A DNA stretch of 64,000 bases from Rhizodiscina lignyota (taxonomy: Eukaryota; Ascomycota; Dothideomycetes; Aulographales; Rhizodiscinaceae): assembly GCA_010015805.1 (NCBI GenBank), contig ML978121.1, positions 558,001-622,000 on the forward strand. Reading direction: 5' to 3'. Below, piece by piece: positions 24,731-36,618 of the stretch. The position numbers were made by a program, and so were the translations under genes. The notes beneath the pieces are model-generated. The model searched no databases, was not told where the DNA came from, and saw only the letters and a program-made list of their open reading frames with translations. Numbering within the stretch: position 1 is the stretch's first letter; each line of letters begins with the position of its first letter.

Positions 24731-26671
24731 CAGTCTCTTGTATATTAGTAGTCGCGTGGGCAACTGTACCAATGGAATGACTTAAACAATGAGTTTGTGG
24801 GGAAGGACGTTGATTTTCATTGCCTACTACTGTGTACGGTGCAAAAGAATAGCGTACCCAAGAAACAACAATGGTTGCTTCCGATGCTAAAATTGCGCCG
24901 CAGAGTGTTTCAATATCTACACTATTCAAGATTAGCTTTCAGTCCTCGTCACCCCGTACAGGAATACAACTGACTCATAACAAGCGGAATTAAAAGGGGA
25001 GACAGAGCAACCCCTATTTACGATGCTACCTGTACAGGCATGAATCTCTTGAAGGCCGGCTCCCCTCAATAGCGATGTAGCAGTACAGACCTGTGCCCAG
25101 GTGAGTAGTATCGGATGGTACGAAGTTTTGACATCGCTGTTAGCAAGTTACTTGCTAAGTCAGGACACTAAGAGTGTATTCGCATCTAGCGGCTCAATCT
25201 CGATCTAAGGTTCCACGATGAACGTTGGCTGCCGATTATCGACAGTGTCACACTCTTCGTCATAGGTGTGGGCAGTGTATGCTCCCTCGAACTCATCAAC
25301 GGTGAGGGCCTCCATATAATAGTAGCCTGTGAATGATGCCTTTGCCAGGTAGCTTTCGTTTTCAGTTCTCGCAAGTCTTTCCAACCGAACCTCTTCCGGC
25401 TAGGTGAACAGCCGACTATTAAACCGAGTAGGGCTCTAGTGGGCAGACAGTGCAAACGCCGACGCCGCTGGGCATGAGGAGCGTGTCTTCTGCAGTATTT
25501 GCCGTTTTCGTCGTCGCTTTCCTGGCTACGGAGAGGAGAGACAACGCCGGGGAAATGGTAGCAAATGTGGAACGACTCGCAGACAAAGGCGGAACATTCG
25601 CAAATGAACGACTACTTGATAGAAATAAGGGCACTCTTGCTCGTTTTTCCCGGTAGGATCGATAGGGTTGCAGATCGAGGCTTCAGGTAGTTGCTGTGCC
25701 GCAATCTCATTCTATCCGTGCTTCAACCGCTCGAGCCGATAGTCCGGCTTCTGGGAGCCAGCCCTATGGAAGAGAAAGATGACATATGCATCTATGACGT
25801 TACCGAGTGAGATCTGAGAGTTGAAAGAGGAGTTAGAGAACCAAAGAATGTAGGCACTGAATCCACTTTGCATTCTCTCATTTCGATTGAACCACTATTT
25901 CAAGGGAAGTCTACAAACACGAAGTTCTTGAAGGGATCAAAGAACAAGCTCTGCAATCAAACATCGGCTCATAACGAGAAGAACTCTTCGAAGTCGATCC
26001 ATGAGGATATTCGGGAGCAGGAGAGAGTCGTGTGGAGGGATGAGTGGAACGGGAGGCAGCCGAGGGCGGCGCCAATCGATTACCCCAGCTGTGCGCAAGT
26101 CGAGAAAGCCAGAAGCAGGCAGTAGCTTCTGCACGATGTGAAGATTGAAGGGAGTCTGCTGATGCGGGCTGCGTGAATGCGCACCCGGCGGCTTTCTAGG
26201 CATATTGATTCACAATTCATCACGGCCGCTTTGGAGGCCGAGTGCTGGAGTCTCAATGCGCGATCAGCAGGCTACGCCCGTTGGGGGAGGCGGGCGCTAA
26301 CTATGCCAGATTTATACGGCAGCGCTGATGCCGGCACGCCCAGTGCGCCGTGCTCGCACCCGCAGCACGCCAATCATCGCCCGTATCGCCCTGCTCTGCA
26401 CCTGCATTGGCTGCAATCCACGCTCCTCCACCTGCAGCAGGCCGTGAAAGCGGTCGTCAACGCCCTTCAATGGCTGCGATGCGCTGTGAGAGCGGCACCA
26501 TGTCGTACTTTAGTCGGCGCGACCCTCCGTGTGTCGCCAGCCGCCGACGACTCCTCAAACCTCAATATCACCATCCTCGCCGCCGACCCTCTCGAAGATC
26601 GAGAGAAGAGTGTCTGTCGAACGGACAGCTCGACAAATACCCCACCCGACCAACCTCCAAGTCGTCGAACA
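24731..26671. other. intergenic, receptor 3' flank to membrane protein gene
   Basis: About 1.9 kb without a gene I can support. Short ORFs at 25186-25455 (minus) and 25868-26125 (plus) look accidental. The frame of the next gene stays open back to an ATG at 26177, but that 165-codon extension is Arg/Ala/His-rich and lacks a signal peptide, so I treat it as 5' leader. Confidence 0.45.
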
Positions 26672-28399
26672 ATGCTTCTCGGGTTGCCGAGAAGCCCACA
26701 CAATATAGCCCTGCTGCTGTTTGAGGCAGCAGTTTTATTTATACTACCTGTCGGCGCAAACATCTTGGGCAGCGCTTTCGAATTCGAAGAGAGAACTCCC
26801 ACTATCCTTCCGCGAGGAAGTGTGATAGTGAACAACGTTCCAGTCGTATTCACCAAGCCCGCACCGCTCGACCTCAAGCTACAGAACAACAATCGATCTC
26901 TCATACCAGCACAGATCTGTGGCATTGTTGGCGCATACTTCTTGACCATCGTTGTCATTGGCATCTGCCTTCTCACCTTTGGCCGGCGCATGCGTCGCGA
27001 AGCACAGTACGGCAGTGGACTACTCGAAGTCGAAATGGTCAAGCCAACTCAAAAGATCCACGATCCGTCGCCAATGTCTCCGGCATCGACCACCCGGAGC
27101 TGGATGAAGAGTGCGTTTGGGAGAGGGAGGAAGGGCAGCATGACAAGTGCAAGCAATATCAGTGCACCTGTCAGTCCTGGCATTGGCGCGGGACATGAGT
27201 CCTTCGATACCAAGATCATGCAAGAGAACAGACAGCGGGAGATGGAGTTGCTCTATCAAGCTGTCATGGAACATGATGCAAAGAAGGCTTCCACGACAGA
27301 CGTCACTGCGGTGGACCCAGAGGAAGAGGAGGAAGAGCCGCCAATGTCTCCTGCTTCTCCTCATCCTCAGCAAGAGCAGTTCCAATCTGTGGAGGACAGC
27401 TCGCCGAACAAGCCCAAGGACAAACGCCTCCTTCGCATTCAGACCGAGCGAGGCCAAGATGTCCCTCGAGATCTTGCCAGTCCGCTCTCGCCCAACTCGC
27501 CAGGAAATCTGAATAGCCCAGTTCGTGCCATCTACCCTCCGGATTCCCCTATCCCAGATGGACCGCAAAGCCCAAGGAGCCCGATCAGGGCAGGATCACA
27601 CGCCTCTCAGAGCTACCCTCGTCCGCCTCCCTATGCACAAGGACTGCCAGCGTCTCCTCGTAGCATCCTCAGCAACGGAAACCGATCCAGCCGTGGCTCT
27701 ATCACCTCGGGACAGACTGCTGTTACCAACAAGTCTGGGCGCAAGACTCTACGCAATCTCCGCATCTCGTCTCCGGGACAGAAAGGCGAAGAGGACGACG
27801 AAGAGCGCCAGCCGCTGTCTCCGGGCATACAATCACCTGGTGCACAGACCCCACATACAGGCAAGAGTTTCAACAGCGTCACGACCACTCATACCATGAT
27901 CACAGAGGACGACGAAGACGAGGAATATGAGCGTCGCCGCTATGAGGCCTATGAGAGTCTTGACAAGGTTCAGCCGCTCCCGCGTCCGGCTCCACAGAGG
28001 GCTTCAAGCCACCCAAGCAATCAAGAACTCCACACGCAGGCGTCGAATAAGAGTCTCAAGTCGGCCGGCTCGTCCACTGCCACGCTACCGCTGCGTAACC
28101 CGGCGTACCAGATCGATGTCAACGTGCCGCCAACTCCAGTCAAGACGACGTATCTGGAGACGCGGAAGATGGGAGGCGCAAGGGGTCCACTTACTGCCGG
28201 ATTGACACCAATGACTGGTGTGCCCATGACGCCGTATAGCCCGTACATGCCGTTTACTCCTATCACACCGGTCACGCCACATCTGATTAACAAGAGGGAA
28301 CGGAAGATGCGGCTGAAGGACGATAGGCGGAGAGTGATGGCTAGGGACGAGGGCGATCTTGTACAGAGTCCAAAAGAGATATGGGGAGATGACTATTGA
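26672..28399 (+). CDS. fungal membrane protein with long disordered cytosolic tail
   Basis: Single exon, 575 residues from the ATG at 26672, which is directly followed by a hydrophobic segment (ALLLFEAAVLFILPVGA). A second membrane helix (about 88-113, ICGIVGAYFLTIVVIGICLLTF) ends in a basic stop-transfer (GRRMRREA). The rest is a ~460-residue Pro/Ser-rich disordered tail with many SP sites, acidic runs, and a recurring TP pattern (MTPYSPYMPFTPITPVTP) before a basic cluster (KRERKMRLKDDRRR) and an acidic end (KEIWGDDY). I know this architecture only as uncharacterised in filamentous fungi; no enzyme domain is visible. Either a signal-anchored sensor-type protein or a two-pass protein fits. 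Confidence 0.8.
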   Translation: MLLGLPRSPHNIALLLFEAAVLFILPVGANILGSAFEFEERTPTILPRGSVIVNNVPVVFTKPAPLDLKLQNNNRSLIPAQICGIVGAYFLTIVVIGICLLTFGRRMRREAQYGSGLLEVEMVKPTQKIHDPSPMSPASTTRSWMKSAFGRGRKGSMTSASNISAPVSPGIGAGHESFDTKIMQENRQREMELLYQAVMEHDAKKASTTDVTAVDPEEEEEEPPMSPASPHPQQEQFQSVEDSSPNKPKDKRLLRIQTERGQDVPRDLASPLSPNSPGNLNSPVRAIYPPDSPIPDGPQSPRSPIRAGSHASQSYPRPPPYAQGLPASPRSILSNGNRSSRGSITSGQTAVTNKSGRKTLRNLRISSPGQKGEEDDEERQPLSPGIQSPGAQTPHTGKSFNSVTTTHTMITEDDEDEEYERRRYEAYESLDKVQPLPRPAPQRASSHPSNQELHTQASNKSLKSAGSSTATLPLRNPAYQIDVNVPPTPVKTTYLETRKMGGARGPLTAGLTPMTGVPMTPYSPYMPFTPITPVTPHLINKRERKMRLKDDRRRVMARDEGDLVQSPKEIWGDDY

Positions 28400-29479
28400 T
28401 CTCATTGCCATTTAGCTCTTCGCCATTTATTCGTGCCTTTGTACGTCTTCAAGGCTCCCTTGTATATGTTCGGATCTTGATGGCTGCTGTTTTGTGGATA
28501 GCGCGCGTTTGGAGAATGCTCTTTTATGATGAACAGTATCTACTTTGTAGTTATTTCTACTCCGTACTTCAGGGTTCAATTGAGAATGAAGCCTTAGATT
28601 ATGAAATCTATACGAGAAAGATTGCATGACTCATGTCTCCGATGCCTTCGCAGCGGACGCGACTCAGTATGTGCTTTTAATATTTATCTCCCACGTATGC
28701 TCATCTTTGTCGTACACATTCTACTCGCAGTTCGATCCGACAATGTCCGCGGTCAGGGACGCCCACGCCAAGATTCAGCGAGCGGATTTCCTCCGTGCCT
28801 TGACGGATTACAGCGTTTGTGAGGTAACATCGCCACTCGGCGGACGTGGGTCGCGTGCCCACTTCACTACCACAACGCGGAGCACAAGAGAAGCAAGCAT
28901 TCGATTGGCAGATCTTAATTACGTTCTCCTCTCTCAGTACTCCGCCAAGTGGTGCTTCAGCATGGCCAAGCAGCCAAGAGGTGCGCTGGTGCAGCGGATC
29001 CCACCCCGCCTCACACGCTTTACGGAACTTTGCCGTTGCCAATTGGTTCTCAACCGCCAGGCCTCAACGGGTTTCTTCTCTTTATGTTCACAAGAGAGGG
29101 TGACAGTGACCCTCAGAGCTGCTCTTACCGGCTCATTTTCGTGAAGGCACGGGGTTGCCGTGAATGATTTGCAGGAAAGGCCTCCAAAATCTTTTTCCGC
29201 AATTAATTAACTTTTCACGCTGGGGAACCCGCAGCTTGGCGTTGAATATGAGGTTGCACTCCATAGCTGACGATCTTTTTGATTCGGATTGCGGGGAAGG
29301 ATTGGAGTCTCTAGAGCGGTGGGATCACCGACACTCGATATGGTAGGTCCTATATAGGCATAATGATATAGGCGTATATAACGATGGATCATCTTCCATT
29401 GTGTATCTTTCCACCATAGCCCATTCTCTTCTTTCTTCACTCCTTTTTGCTAGCCTCATCATTTTTTGCATTTGACACC
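28400..29479. other. intergenic, sugar transporter promoter
   Basis: TATATA at 29351-29356 and TATATAA at 29375-29381 lie about 100-130 bases before the transporter ATG. A 172-codon ORF with ATG at 28626-29144 is open but has no recognisable domain and overlaps a reverse-strand ORF of similar size; I list it as a finding, not a gene. Confidence 0.45.
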
Positions 29480-31180
29480 ATGCTGTATAAGGAAAAGCTC
29501 AAAGATACACCGAAGGAGGTGCTCAATTGGAGACTATGGTACGGTGTCTTTGTCTTTGGTCTCATGGGCGCTGCTCGTGGCATTGACGAGGGCCTGATCG
29601 GAACCTCTTCGGAGCTCGAACCTTTCAGAAAGCGATTTGGCTTGGATGAAGGCACCGAAGACGAACAGGCAAACCGCCTTGGAAATATTACGGCCATGGT
29701 TCAGATGGGCAGCATCCTCGGAGCTCTGGTCGGCTTTTACCTCACGGACAAGTTGGGGCGTTTGTGGGCTACCAGGCAGCTCTGTATTGTTTGGGCTGTT
29801 GGTATCGCCATATTCATGGGCGGTGCACCAACTGGCAGCATAGGCATGGTCTACGCTGGGAGGTTCATCGCAGGCATCGGGATTGGCCAGACCACCGTTG
29901 TAGCGCCGACGTATCTCGCGGAGACTGCTCCCCGAGCCATACGAGGTCTCTGCGTGTGCATGTTCGCCGGCGCGGTTTATCTTGGTATTATGTTGGCATA
30001 CTTTGCTTCGTGGGGAAGCTCGAAAAACATAGCTCCCTCTCAGACGCAATGGCTTGTCCCAACGTCGATGCATATCATGTTTTCTGGCATCATCTTCATC
30101 ACGAGCTTCCTCGCCTTGGAGTCTCCACGCTGGTTGATCAAGGTCGGCAAGCACGAGAGAGCTGCGGCAACTCTATGCAAGCTTCGCAAACTCCCATTGG
30201 AACACCCCTACGTTCAGACGGAAATAATCGACATTAATGATCAACTCAATCGCGAACGCGAAGCGACGAGGGGTGCATCGTGGCTGGGTTACGCCAAAGA
30301 ACTGCTATTTTCTTCGGCCAACCGCTACCGCCTCATGCTCTCCATCATGTCTCAGCTCTTGTCGCAATGGTCTGGAGCGTCGAGCATCACGATATACGCA
30401 CCTGAATACTTTGCTATGATGGGCACTAGTGGCCAGAACGAGAAGCTATTTGCCACGGCCATATTCGGAGTCGTCAAATTCATATCGGCTCTGTTATGCG
30501 CCTTTTTCCTCATCGACTTTATCGGTCGGAAGAGGGCACTCAGCATCGGGATTTTCCTGCAGTTCATCTCGATGCTGTACATGGCGATCTTTCTGCAGAT
30601 CGACCAGAATGTCGGCGAAGAGGACGCGCCTCAGAGTCCTAGCCAGAAACGGGCCGCCACGGGAGCTATCGTTATGATATATTTCAGGTAAGCCTTGGTC
30701 TTCGAGCGGATGCATCACATGCTAATGATATCAAGTGGCTTCGGATGGGCCCTCGGCTGGAACAGCATTCAATACCTGATCAACTCCGAAATCTACCCCC
30801 TCCGCCTCCGTGCTCTTGGTGGCTCCATTGCCATGACATTCCACTTCGTGAATCAGTACGGCAACTCAAAAGCAGTGCCTAAAATGTTCCTCGACATGGG
30901 CTATGCTGGCACGATGTTTTTCTTTTCAGTTATCACCCTCATTGGACTCGTGTGGGTGTACTTCTGCCTCCCGGAGCTGGCCGGTAAGAGCCTGGAGAGC
31001 ATCGATGCGATTTTCGAGCTGCCTTGGTACATGATTGGACGGAAGTACACGCTGGTCGAAGGCCAGGGAGGATTGTCGGAGATGTATGACAAGCACACGG
31101 AGAAGGAAGTGGTTGAGCAGCGGATTGAAAATTTGGAGAATGTGCCGGCTACGGTCGTACATGGCGAACAAAAGGCCTGA
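29480..31180 (+). CDS. MFS sugar/quinate-type transporter
   Basis: Major facilitator, sugar porter family, 550 residues, plasma membrane. Exons 29480-30687 and 30736-31180 around a 48-base intron; the border is fixed by phase (AG|T giving SGFGWALGWN). Twelve helices are expected. Family marks: DKLGRLWATR after helix 2, ESPRWLIKVGKHERA after helix 6, DFIGRKRALSIG after helix 8, and PELAGKSLESID at the end, a variant of the usual PETKGRTLEEID. Closest branch by feel: fungal quinate permease/hexose-like porters; the substrate cannot be set from sequence. Start: ATG at 29480 in a good context (cacc). Two TATA-like boxes upstream. Confidence 0.92.
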
Positions 31181-31882
31181 GTTCTGTAACTCCCTAATGA
31201 AGCAAGATTATTACATCTGTATACTTATTATATAGTCTGCTTTGTATTATAAAGGCTAGTAATAAAGGCTCGATACCGAAAAATACACTCAACATGCAAT
31301 AGCAGCAGTTCGCCCGTAGGTTCCCAGCTGCTAAGCGACCACAGTGCAACATCACTGGTTGTACACCATTTCTTGAGGATTTCGAGACATAATAAGAGAA
31401 TCAAAACAAGCTATATGACTTGTCACATTTATTTTACACGTCTTGTCACGAATTGGAGGTTGGCGTTCAATCGTCCTAGGCAGTAGTTCTGGTCTCAGGC
31501 AGGCACTTGCTCACGAGAAAGTCAAGTTGGTGGTAGCAGCAATACAATTCATTTATTTGAATCGAATAGATAGAACCTGGGGCACGATTGGACACCCGGA
31601 TGAACTATGACATGTACGATCACAATAGGGGGTTTGGCAGAGTAACGAGCGAAGTGAAGTTGAGGATCCGATATAGCAGGGGTATTGATTATCTTAAGCG
31701 AGCCAAGAGATTAGATCGCACCAGCACCACACCAATTCTGCCAGCGGATCTTAAATCCCACACCGCACGAAACAATTCGACCACTCCAACAGCAACAACA
31801 ACCGCGCAAAAACATTGCCACAAAAATCACTGAGGACTCCCTTGCGGACGAATCGTCACGGCAATAGCGCATCGAACCCATC
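31181..31882. other. intergenic, RPS5 promoter
   Basis: 3' flank of the transporter and 5' flank of RPS5. AT-rich 31181-31460; a pyrimidine/adenine-rich stretch just before the RPS5 start. No gene seen. Confidence 0.4.
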
Positions 31883-32659
31883 ATGTCTGACAGCGGTGAA
31901 GTCGAAGTCGAAAGCCCCAGTGGCTACCACGTCCTTCCCAAGGATGTTACCGATGAGATTGGCAGCATCAAGCTGTTCAACAAGTGGAGCTACGAAGATG
32001 TCGAGATCAGAGACATCTCGTTGACGTATGTGGTCATATTATCGAGGCGAATGTTGAGGCGGACTACGTCGCTAACAAGCAAATAACAGTGACTACATCC
32101 AAATCCGCTCTCCCGTCTACATCTCCCACTCCGCTGGCCGATATGCTGTCAAGCGCTTCCGCAAGGCTCAATGCCCGATTATCGAGCGTCTCACAAACTC
32201 TCTCATGATGAACGGTCGCAACAACGGCAAGAAGCTGATGGCTGTGAGAATCGTCGCGCACTCCTTCGAAATCGTATGTGTACACCCTGCTGATGCGGAA
32301 ATGGAAGGAGAGGCAGCAGAACTGACGCCCTGGGAATGTAGATTCACATCATGACCGACCAGAACCCCATCCAAATTGCAGTCGATGCGATTGTCAACTG
32401 CGGTCCCCGTGAAGACTCTACCCGTATCGGTTCCGCTGGTACTGTTCGTCGACAAGCTGTCGATGTCTCCCCTCTTCGCCGTGTCAATCAGGCCATCGCG
32501 CTTCTTACAATTGGTGCCCGTGAGGCAGCGTTCAGGAACGTCAAGAGCATTGCTGAATGCTTGGCTGAGGAGCTGATCAACGCTGCAAAGGGCAGCAGCA
32601 ACTCGTACGCAATCAAGAAGAAGGACGAGTTGGAGCGTGTGGCAAAGAGCAATCGGTAA
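31883..32659 (+). CDS. RPS5: 40S ribosomal protein S5 (uS7)
   Basis: Head protein of the small ribosomal subunit, near the mRNA exit channel. Exons 31883-32025, 32090-32273 and 32342-32659 give 214 residues. Recognised by strong conservation: [45 protein letters not shown] and the ending [14 protein letters not shown]. Both introns carry textbook signals (GTATGT donors; GCTAAC branch in intron 1). The N-terminal ~30 residues are a variable acidic extension as in other fungi. Intact and in normal order; expected to be essential. Confidence 0.98.
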
Positions 32660-32786
32660 AGGAAGAACTTATATGCATGTGCTTTTGCATTACGGAAAGG
32701 TATCGGGTTTTCACGGTGCACTGAAAGTCTGGTGGAGCGCCAAGGCCATGGTTTGGTCATTCTGAGACTTCGACTATTCACTAAAA

Positions 32787-34532
32787 ATGGAGGTCACGCT
32801 CGTACCCTTTGCCTTCAAAATTAGTGACAGAACCCACGGACGTGTTCCTACTTCTCAACGTGACTGTTCCCCCAAGTTGCAGACAGCTGTGCCCTGTCAT
32901 CTTCCTCACCACGAACACAACCTCGCTATGAACATGGACAGCCAACTCCAGACCGATATGAACTCCCACTTAGAAGACACCGCCCAAGACTCTGACGATT
33001 CCTGGTGGACGGTCTCTGATGCAGTTGTGCTCCATGACACCTTTGATGACCGAGCCTTATCAGCGCTGTTCACTGCCGTAGAAACGGCGTGGTCGTGGCC
33101 CTGCCAACCTCCAGACGAGGAATTCAAGCTCCAACACTGCAGCAGAGATGATACAGAGACAATCCACGTGTATCTAGATCCGACTTGCATCTTGGAAAGC
33201 GACTCCCAGCATGTGCCCCTGGCCGAAGTGATTAAGGAAGCCACCATCAAGGTGGTGGAACAAGATCCACTCGTGTACTTGTACGTGGATGATGAGGGTA
33301 TTCCAGTGGTTGAGAGGATGCTGCTTGTTGAGTCATTTGGCATGGATACCACTCCTCTGCGGAAAGTGTTCCACGATACAACACCTCAGAGATATTGTGA
33401 ATATGTTACGAGCCCAATACTTGAGAGAAATGGGAATCCTATCTCGGGCCGGCGGCATCCTATGCCATGGAGTTCTCTGGTGGACGACCTACAAGCTTGT
33501 CAAAACCTTACCTACCATGAGCTTCCTCTGAGTCCGGTCAACTTGGAATCATTTCAAGCCTATTCTAATGCTGTTTTTCATATGCACGAATACAACTGTA
33601 GAGCAACTGCGTTATATGATACGGAACGCTCAAAGCACAACGAACTCATTCTACGGACACCATCGCCAGAGATTATAAGAGAAGAGCTTCAGGAAAGATA
33701 CAAGGCGCTGAAGAGGAGTCTTGCCCAGGAAAGAGCAGAGATTAGAGCTAGATTGTTGAGAGCAGAAGTGGCGGGCAATGAAACTGAATTGAAGAGACTT
33801 CAGGACACGAAACACAGGCTGAACAGACTCGTTATCGATGAATGCACTAGCGGGCTGCTGAGAGATTCGACAGCACCGTTCCTGTTTGAACAGAGCAAGC
33901 AAGCTAATGACATCGAACAACTAAGCGTTCTTCACGACGCTCAGCGAATGATGCTGAAGGCCGATGATTTTGAGTTCACAGATGCGTGTGAGTTCATTGA
34001 GGCTACTCAGGACCAGCTCAACAAGATGATGACAAAGTGGATTGACGCCGCTGAAGATAGTCTCCAGCTCTTAGACTTTCAGATGAGCGCAAGCAATATG
34101 TTGGTGAGGAAAATGTCTACCCGTACACATCGATTGGCAGCGTTGGACGTGACGGACCCAGAGGAGCGGTGGGAAGAAGTGCAACGGAGGCTGCTTCACA
34201 AGGACGCCTCCCAACTCATGCTAAAAACTGTCGACAACATGAATGCGGTTCAGGAGACTATGTCTAACTCTGTAAAACACATTCGACGAATCGAAGAATC
34301 CTTGAGCAATCTGGTGGCTCCAGTTCTGGACATTTATACCGTGCTGAGAGATTGCAGACTTGTCTCAATAATCCGCATGCCAGAAGGAGGTAGAGGTACC
34401 GAGATTGAGGTCGATGAAGACTCCCAAAATTTGCAGAACTCTACCAGCGAAGATGGGAACTACGAAGATGCTCAAGAATATTTGGAAGGACAGACGGAGT
34501 TCGAGAGTGCACATGAAGAGCTGGTCACGTGA
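32787..34532 (+). CDS. coiled-coil protein of unknown function
   Basis: Single exon of 581 residues, only 127 bases after RPS5 on the same strand. I do not recognise a family. Residues ~60-180 are globular-looking (SDDSWWTVSDAVVLHDTFDDRAL, then VYLDPTCIL and LVYLYVDDEGIPVV). Residues ~285-350 are a strong coiled coil (EELQERYKALKRSLAQERAEIRARLL), and ~390-510 another helical region. The C-terminus is acidic. No signal peptide or membrane helix. Start: ATG at 32787 has A at -3; a second in-frame ATG at 32928 would drop 47 poorly structured residues and is a real alternative. The long uninterrupted frame and sensible composition support coding. Confidence 0.75.
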   Translation: MEVTLVPFAFKISDRTHGRVPTSQRDCSPKLQTAVPCHLPHHEHNLAMNMDSQLQTDMNSHLEDTAQDSDDSWWTVSDAVVLHDTFDDRALSALFTAVETAWSWPCQPPDEEFKLQHCSRDDTETIHVYLDPTCILESDSQHVPLAEVIKEATIKVVEQDPLVYLYVDDEGIPVVERMLLVESFGMDTTPLRKVFHDTTPQRYCEYVTSPILERNGNPISGRRHPMPWSSLVDDLQACQNLTYHELPLSPVNLESFQAYSNAVFHMHEYNCRATALYDTERSKHNELILRTPSPEIIREELQERYKALKRSLAQERAEIRARLLRAEVAGNETELKRLQDTKHRLNRLVIDECTSGLLRDSTAPFLFEQSKQANDIEQLSVLHDAQRMMLKADDFEFTDACEFIEATQDQLNKMMTKWIDAAEDSLQLLDFQMSASNMLVRKMSTRTHRLAALDVTDPEERWEEVQRRLLHKDASQLMLKTVDNMNAVQETMSNSVKHIRRIEESLSNLVAPVLDIYTVLRDCRLVSIIRMPEGGRGTEIEVDEDSQNLQNSTSEDGNYEDAQEYLEGQTEFESAHEELVT

Positions 34533-34706
34533 AAGTGGATATCATATCCTCGGCCATCTACCCGGAAGAATTACTTCATAGCTTGAAGAGCTGGCTATTC
34601 CTTCGAAATGAGCTGACTTGCCCGGATTTTTGACTCGCTACTGGCGACGTCGACAGATTAACTGAGTCCTTCTCCGCCATCCAAAGTTGATAAGCGCTTC
34701 ATCACA

Positions 34707-35168
34707 ATGGCTCCCACGACCACCGTCCAAACTCTCACACTCGAAGCCGCCCAAGCAGCTGTCGCAGCTTGCGAAGCAAAGGCCCGTAGCATCGGCGTAC
34801 CGATGAACATTGCCGTCGTAGACCACGCGACTCATCTCCTGCACTTCGCTCGTATGGACGGAGCAAAGATTACATCAATTTCGATCGCAATCGACAAAGC
34901 TTTCACAGCTGCGGGACACCGGATCGGGACACATAAGTACAAGGAGGCTGTCTGGCCAGGAGGTGCTGCTTTTGGCATTTGGAATAGCAATGGGAACAGG
35001 TTCACAACAATTGGTGGCGGGCTACCGGTCGTTGGATCTAATGGAGCGATACTTGGGGCTATTGGATGCTCTACGGGGACTCCGGCGCAAGACCAAGAGG
35101 TGTCCCAGGCTGGGATAGATGCAGTGCAAAAGCTGCTGAAGGGAGATGGACCGAAGTCCAAGTTATAA
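34707..35168 (+). CDS. GlcG/DUF336 (HbpS-like) protein
   Basis: Single exon, 153 residues. The whole length is a GlcG/HbpS fold: TLEAAQAAVAACEAKA helix, MNIAVVDHATHLLHFARMDGA (the family hallmark), SIAIDKAFTAAGHRIGT, then GGGLPVV...GAIGCSTGTPAQDQEVSQAGIDAV. Bacterial relatives bind haem or sit in glycolate operons; in fungi the role is unknown and is not to be inferred from that. No signal peptide, so likely cytosolic. The frame starts at an ATG with an A at -3 (cacaATGG). Confidence 0.9.
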   Translation: MAPTTTVQTLTLEAAQAAVAACEAKARSIGVPMNIAVVDHATHLLHFARMDGAKITSISIAIDKAFTAAGHRIGTHKYKEAVWPGGAAFGIWNSNGNRFTTIGGGLPVVGSNGAILGAIGCSTGTPAQDQEVSQAGIDAVQKLLKGDGPKSKL

Positions 35169-36618
35169 GTAAAAGCCATTCTTTCGAGACTCGTCTGAAT
35201 TGTGCTCTCTTTTACCACTTTCAAAGAGAGACTCTGAGTCCATGATCCAGCCTTGCCCTTCGTTTGACTTGCATTCGTCTGGGGAATGGTCTCCATATCA
35301 AACTTGGAGGTGTCCATCAATAGGTGGCATCTAGAAGTCACGTGGTGGTGTCAATGTCCAATGAGTTCCAACGACTTTCTAACAGTTCTCAACACCAACA
35401 AAAGATTGCGTGTTCACCGCTTCGCGGATGCAATCTGCCATTCAGCGACAAGTCCATGCACTACCAGCCGCAACTATGTATATGGCTCCTGTCTATTGGC
35501 CGTCGACCTTCACCGTCCTTCCGAATCAGGGGAATCGAGACAGCGACATCGCTAGCGACTCATGTCTCCAGTTCAGCCAGGAATCGCTGAAACAACTTCA
35601 CAGCGCTTGCACAATTTGCATTTGTCAAATCACGAGTCTTTTCCCTATCGCACATACTGTGAGAACCATTCACTGTAATGGGTATTTCTTGAGCTGTTTC
35701 AATGTCTTTCATTGGAGGGAGCGTGTTATGTTAACGGATCCCATGACGCAGCTATCGATAAAGCAATGGGGCACCAGGTTGACTGCCGAAACCCAGGAGA
35801 GACTGTTCAAATTTATACCATCAAATTCCATCGCTCTTGCCTTGTGCTGGAGTTGTAGCTACCCGCGACCCTTCCACCGCATACACAACTCGTAGTAGAG
35901 GCCCAATTGTCCAGGTCCATCTCGCCTCTGGATGGTGAAACTAATTGTGAAACTTGGTCTAAGTTATTTACCCGGGATTTCATCTGTTCAGCTTTGGATC
36001 AATTCGATATTCAAGAAGAATCGTGTGGACAAAGGACTGGGAGCATGTGCAAGCGACCAAGCAAATGGAAGCGCCACTTCCGCAACAGACTCACTTCCTC
36101 GCTCCGCTCTTGTTAGCCCTTTGACGAGCTGGAACAGTTCCAATCTTCCGCTTTCCGAATGAAGCATCACTTGAGCTATCATATGTGGAGCAAATCAGAA
36201 GAAGGATCTTGTCGACTTGGGCAGATCGAAGAAATTCTGTGACGGTTGTCGGATTCCACTGGTTATGCGAGTAGATCTGCGATATCCAAACGGCACACCA
36301 CAGGTTCGTTGCAGCCCTGTTCAGCAGATATGCTAACCATAAACCGCAGATCCACAATTTGTTCGACGGGCTCAGCCAGACCTATTGTCCAGATGTGGAT
36401 AATTACATGGTGGCGCCAAGTAAATTAAACATTGCGTTGAGGGCTGATGCTATCCCTGCCGTGTGTTCGAGAGACGATGTTCAAACCTCATCATGTTCTG
36501 CCATATAGTTTGCTGTTCCTTCACTCTCTCGTTAATCATTCTTCGCAATCGTCTTCTCCCGGACAGCTGGTCCTTCTTTCCCATCGTTTCCCCTGATACT
36601 GAATGCGTCTTATGAAGC
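35169..36618. other. intergenic upstream of the aspartic protease
   Basis: About 1.45 kb, no supported gene. A 161-codon ORF (35410-35895) lacks a domain and codon bias and I leave it out. The last ~150 bases are the likely protease promoter. Confidence 0.4.

Noticed and set aside
26177-26671. In-frame extension of the membrane protein to ATG at 26177
   Set aside because: Composition is Arg/Ala/His-rich without a signal peptide; the ATG at 26672 directly precedes the first hydrophobic segment.
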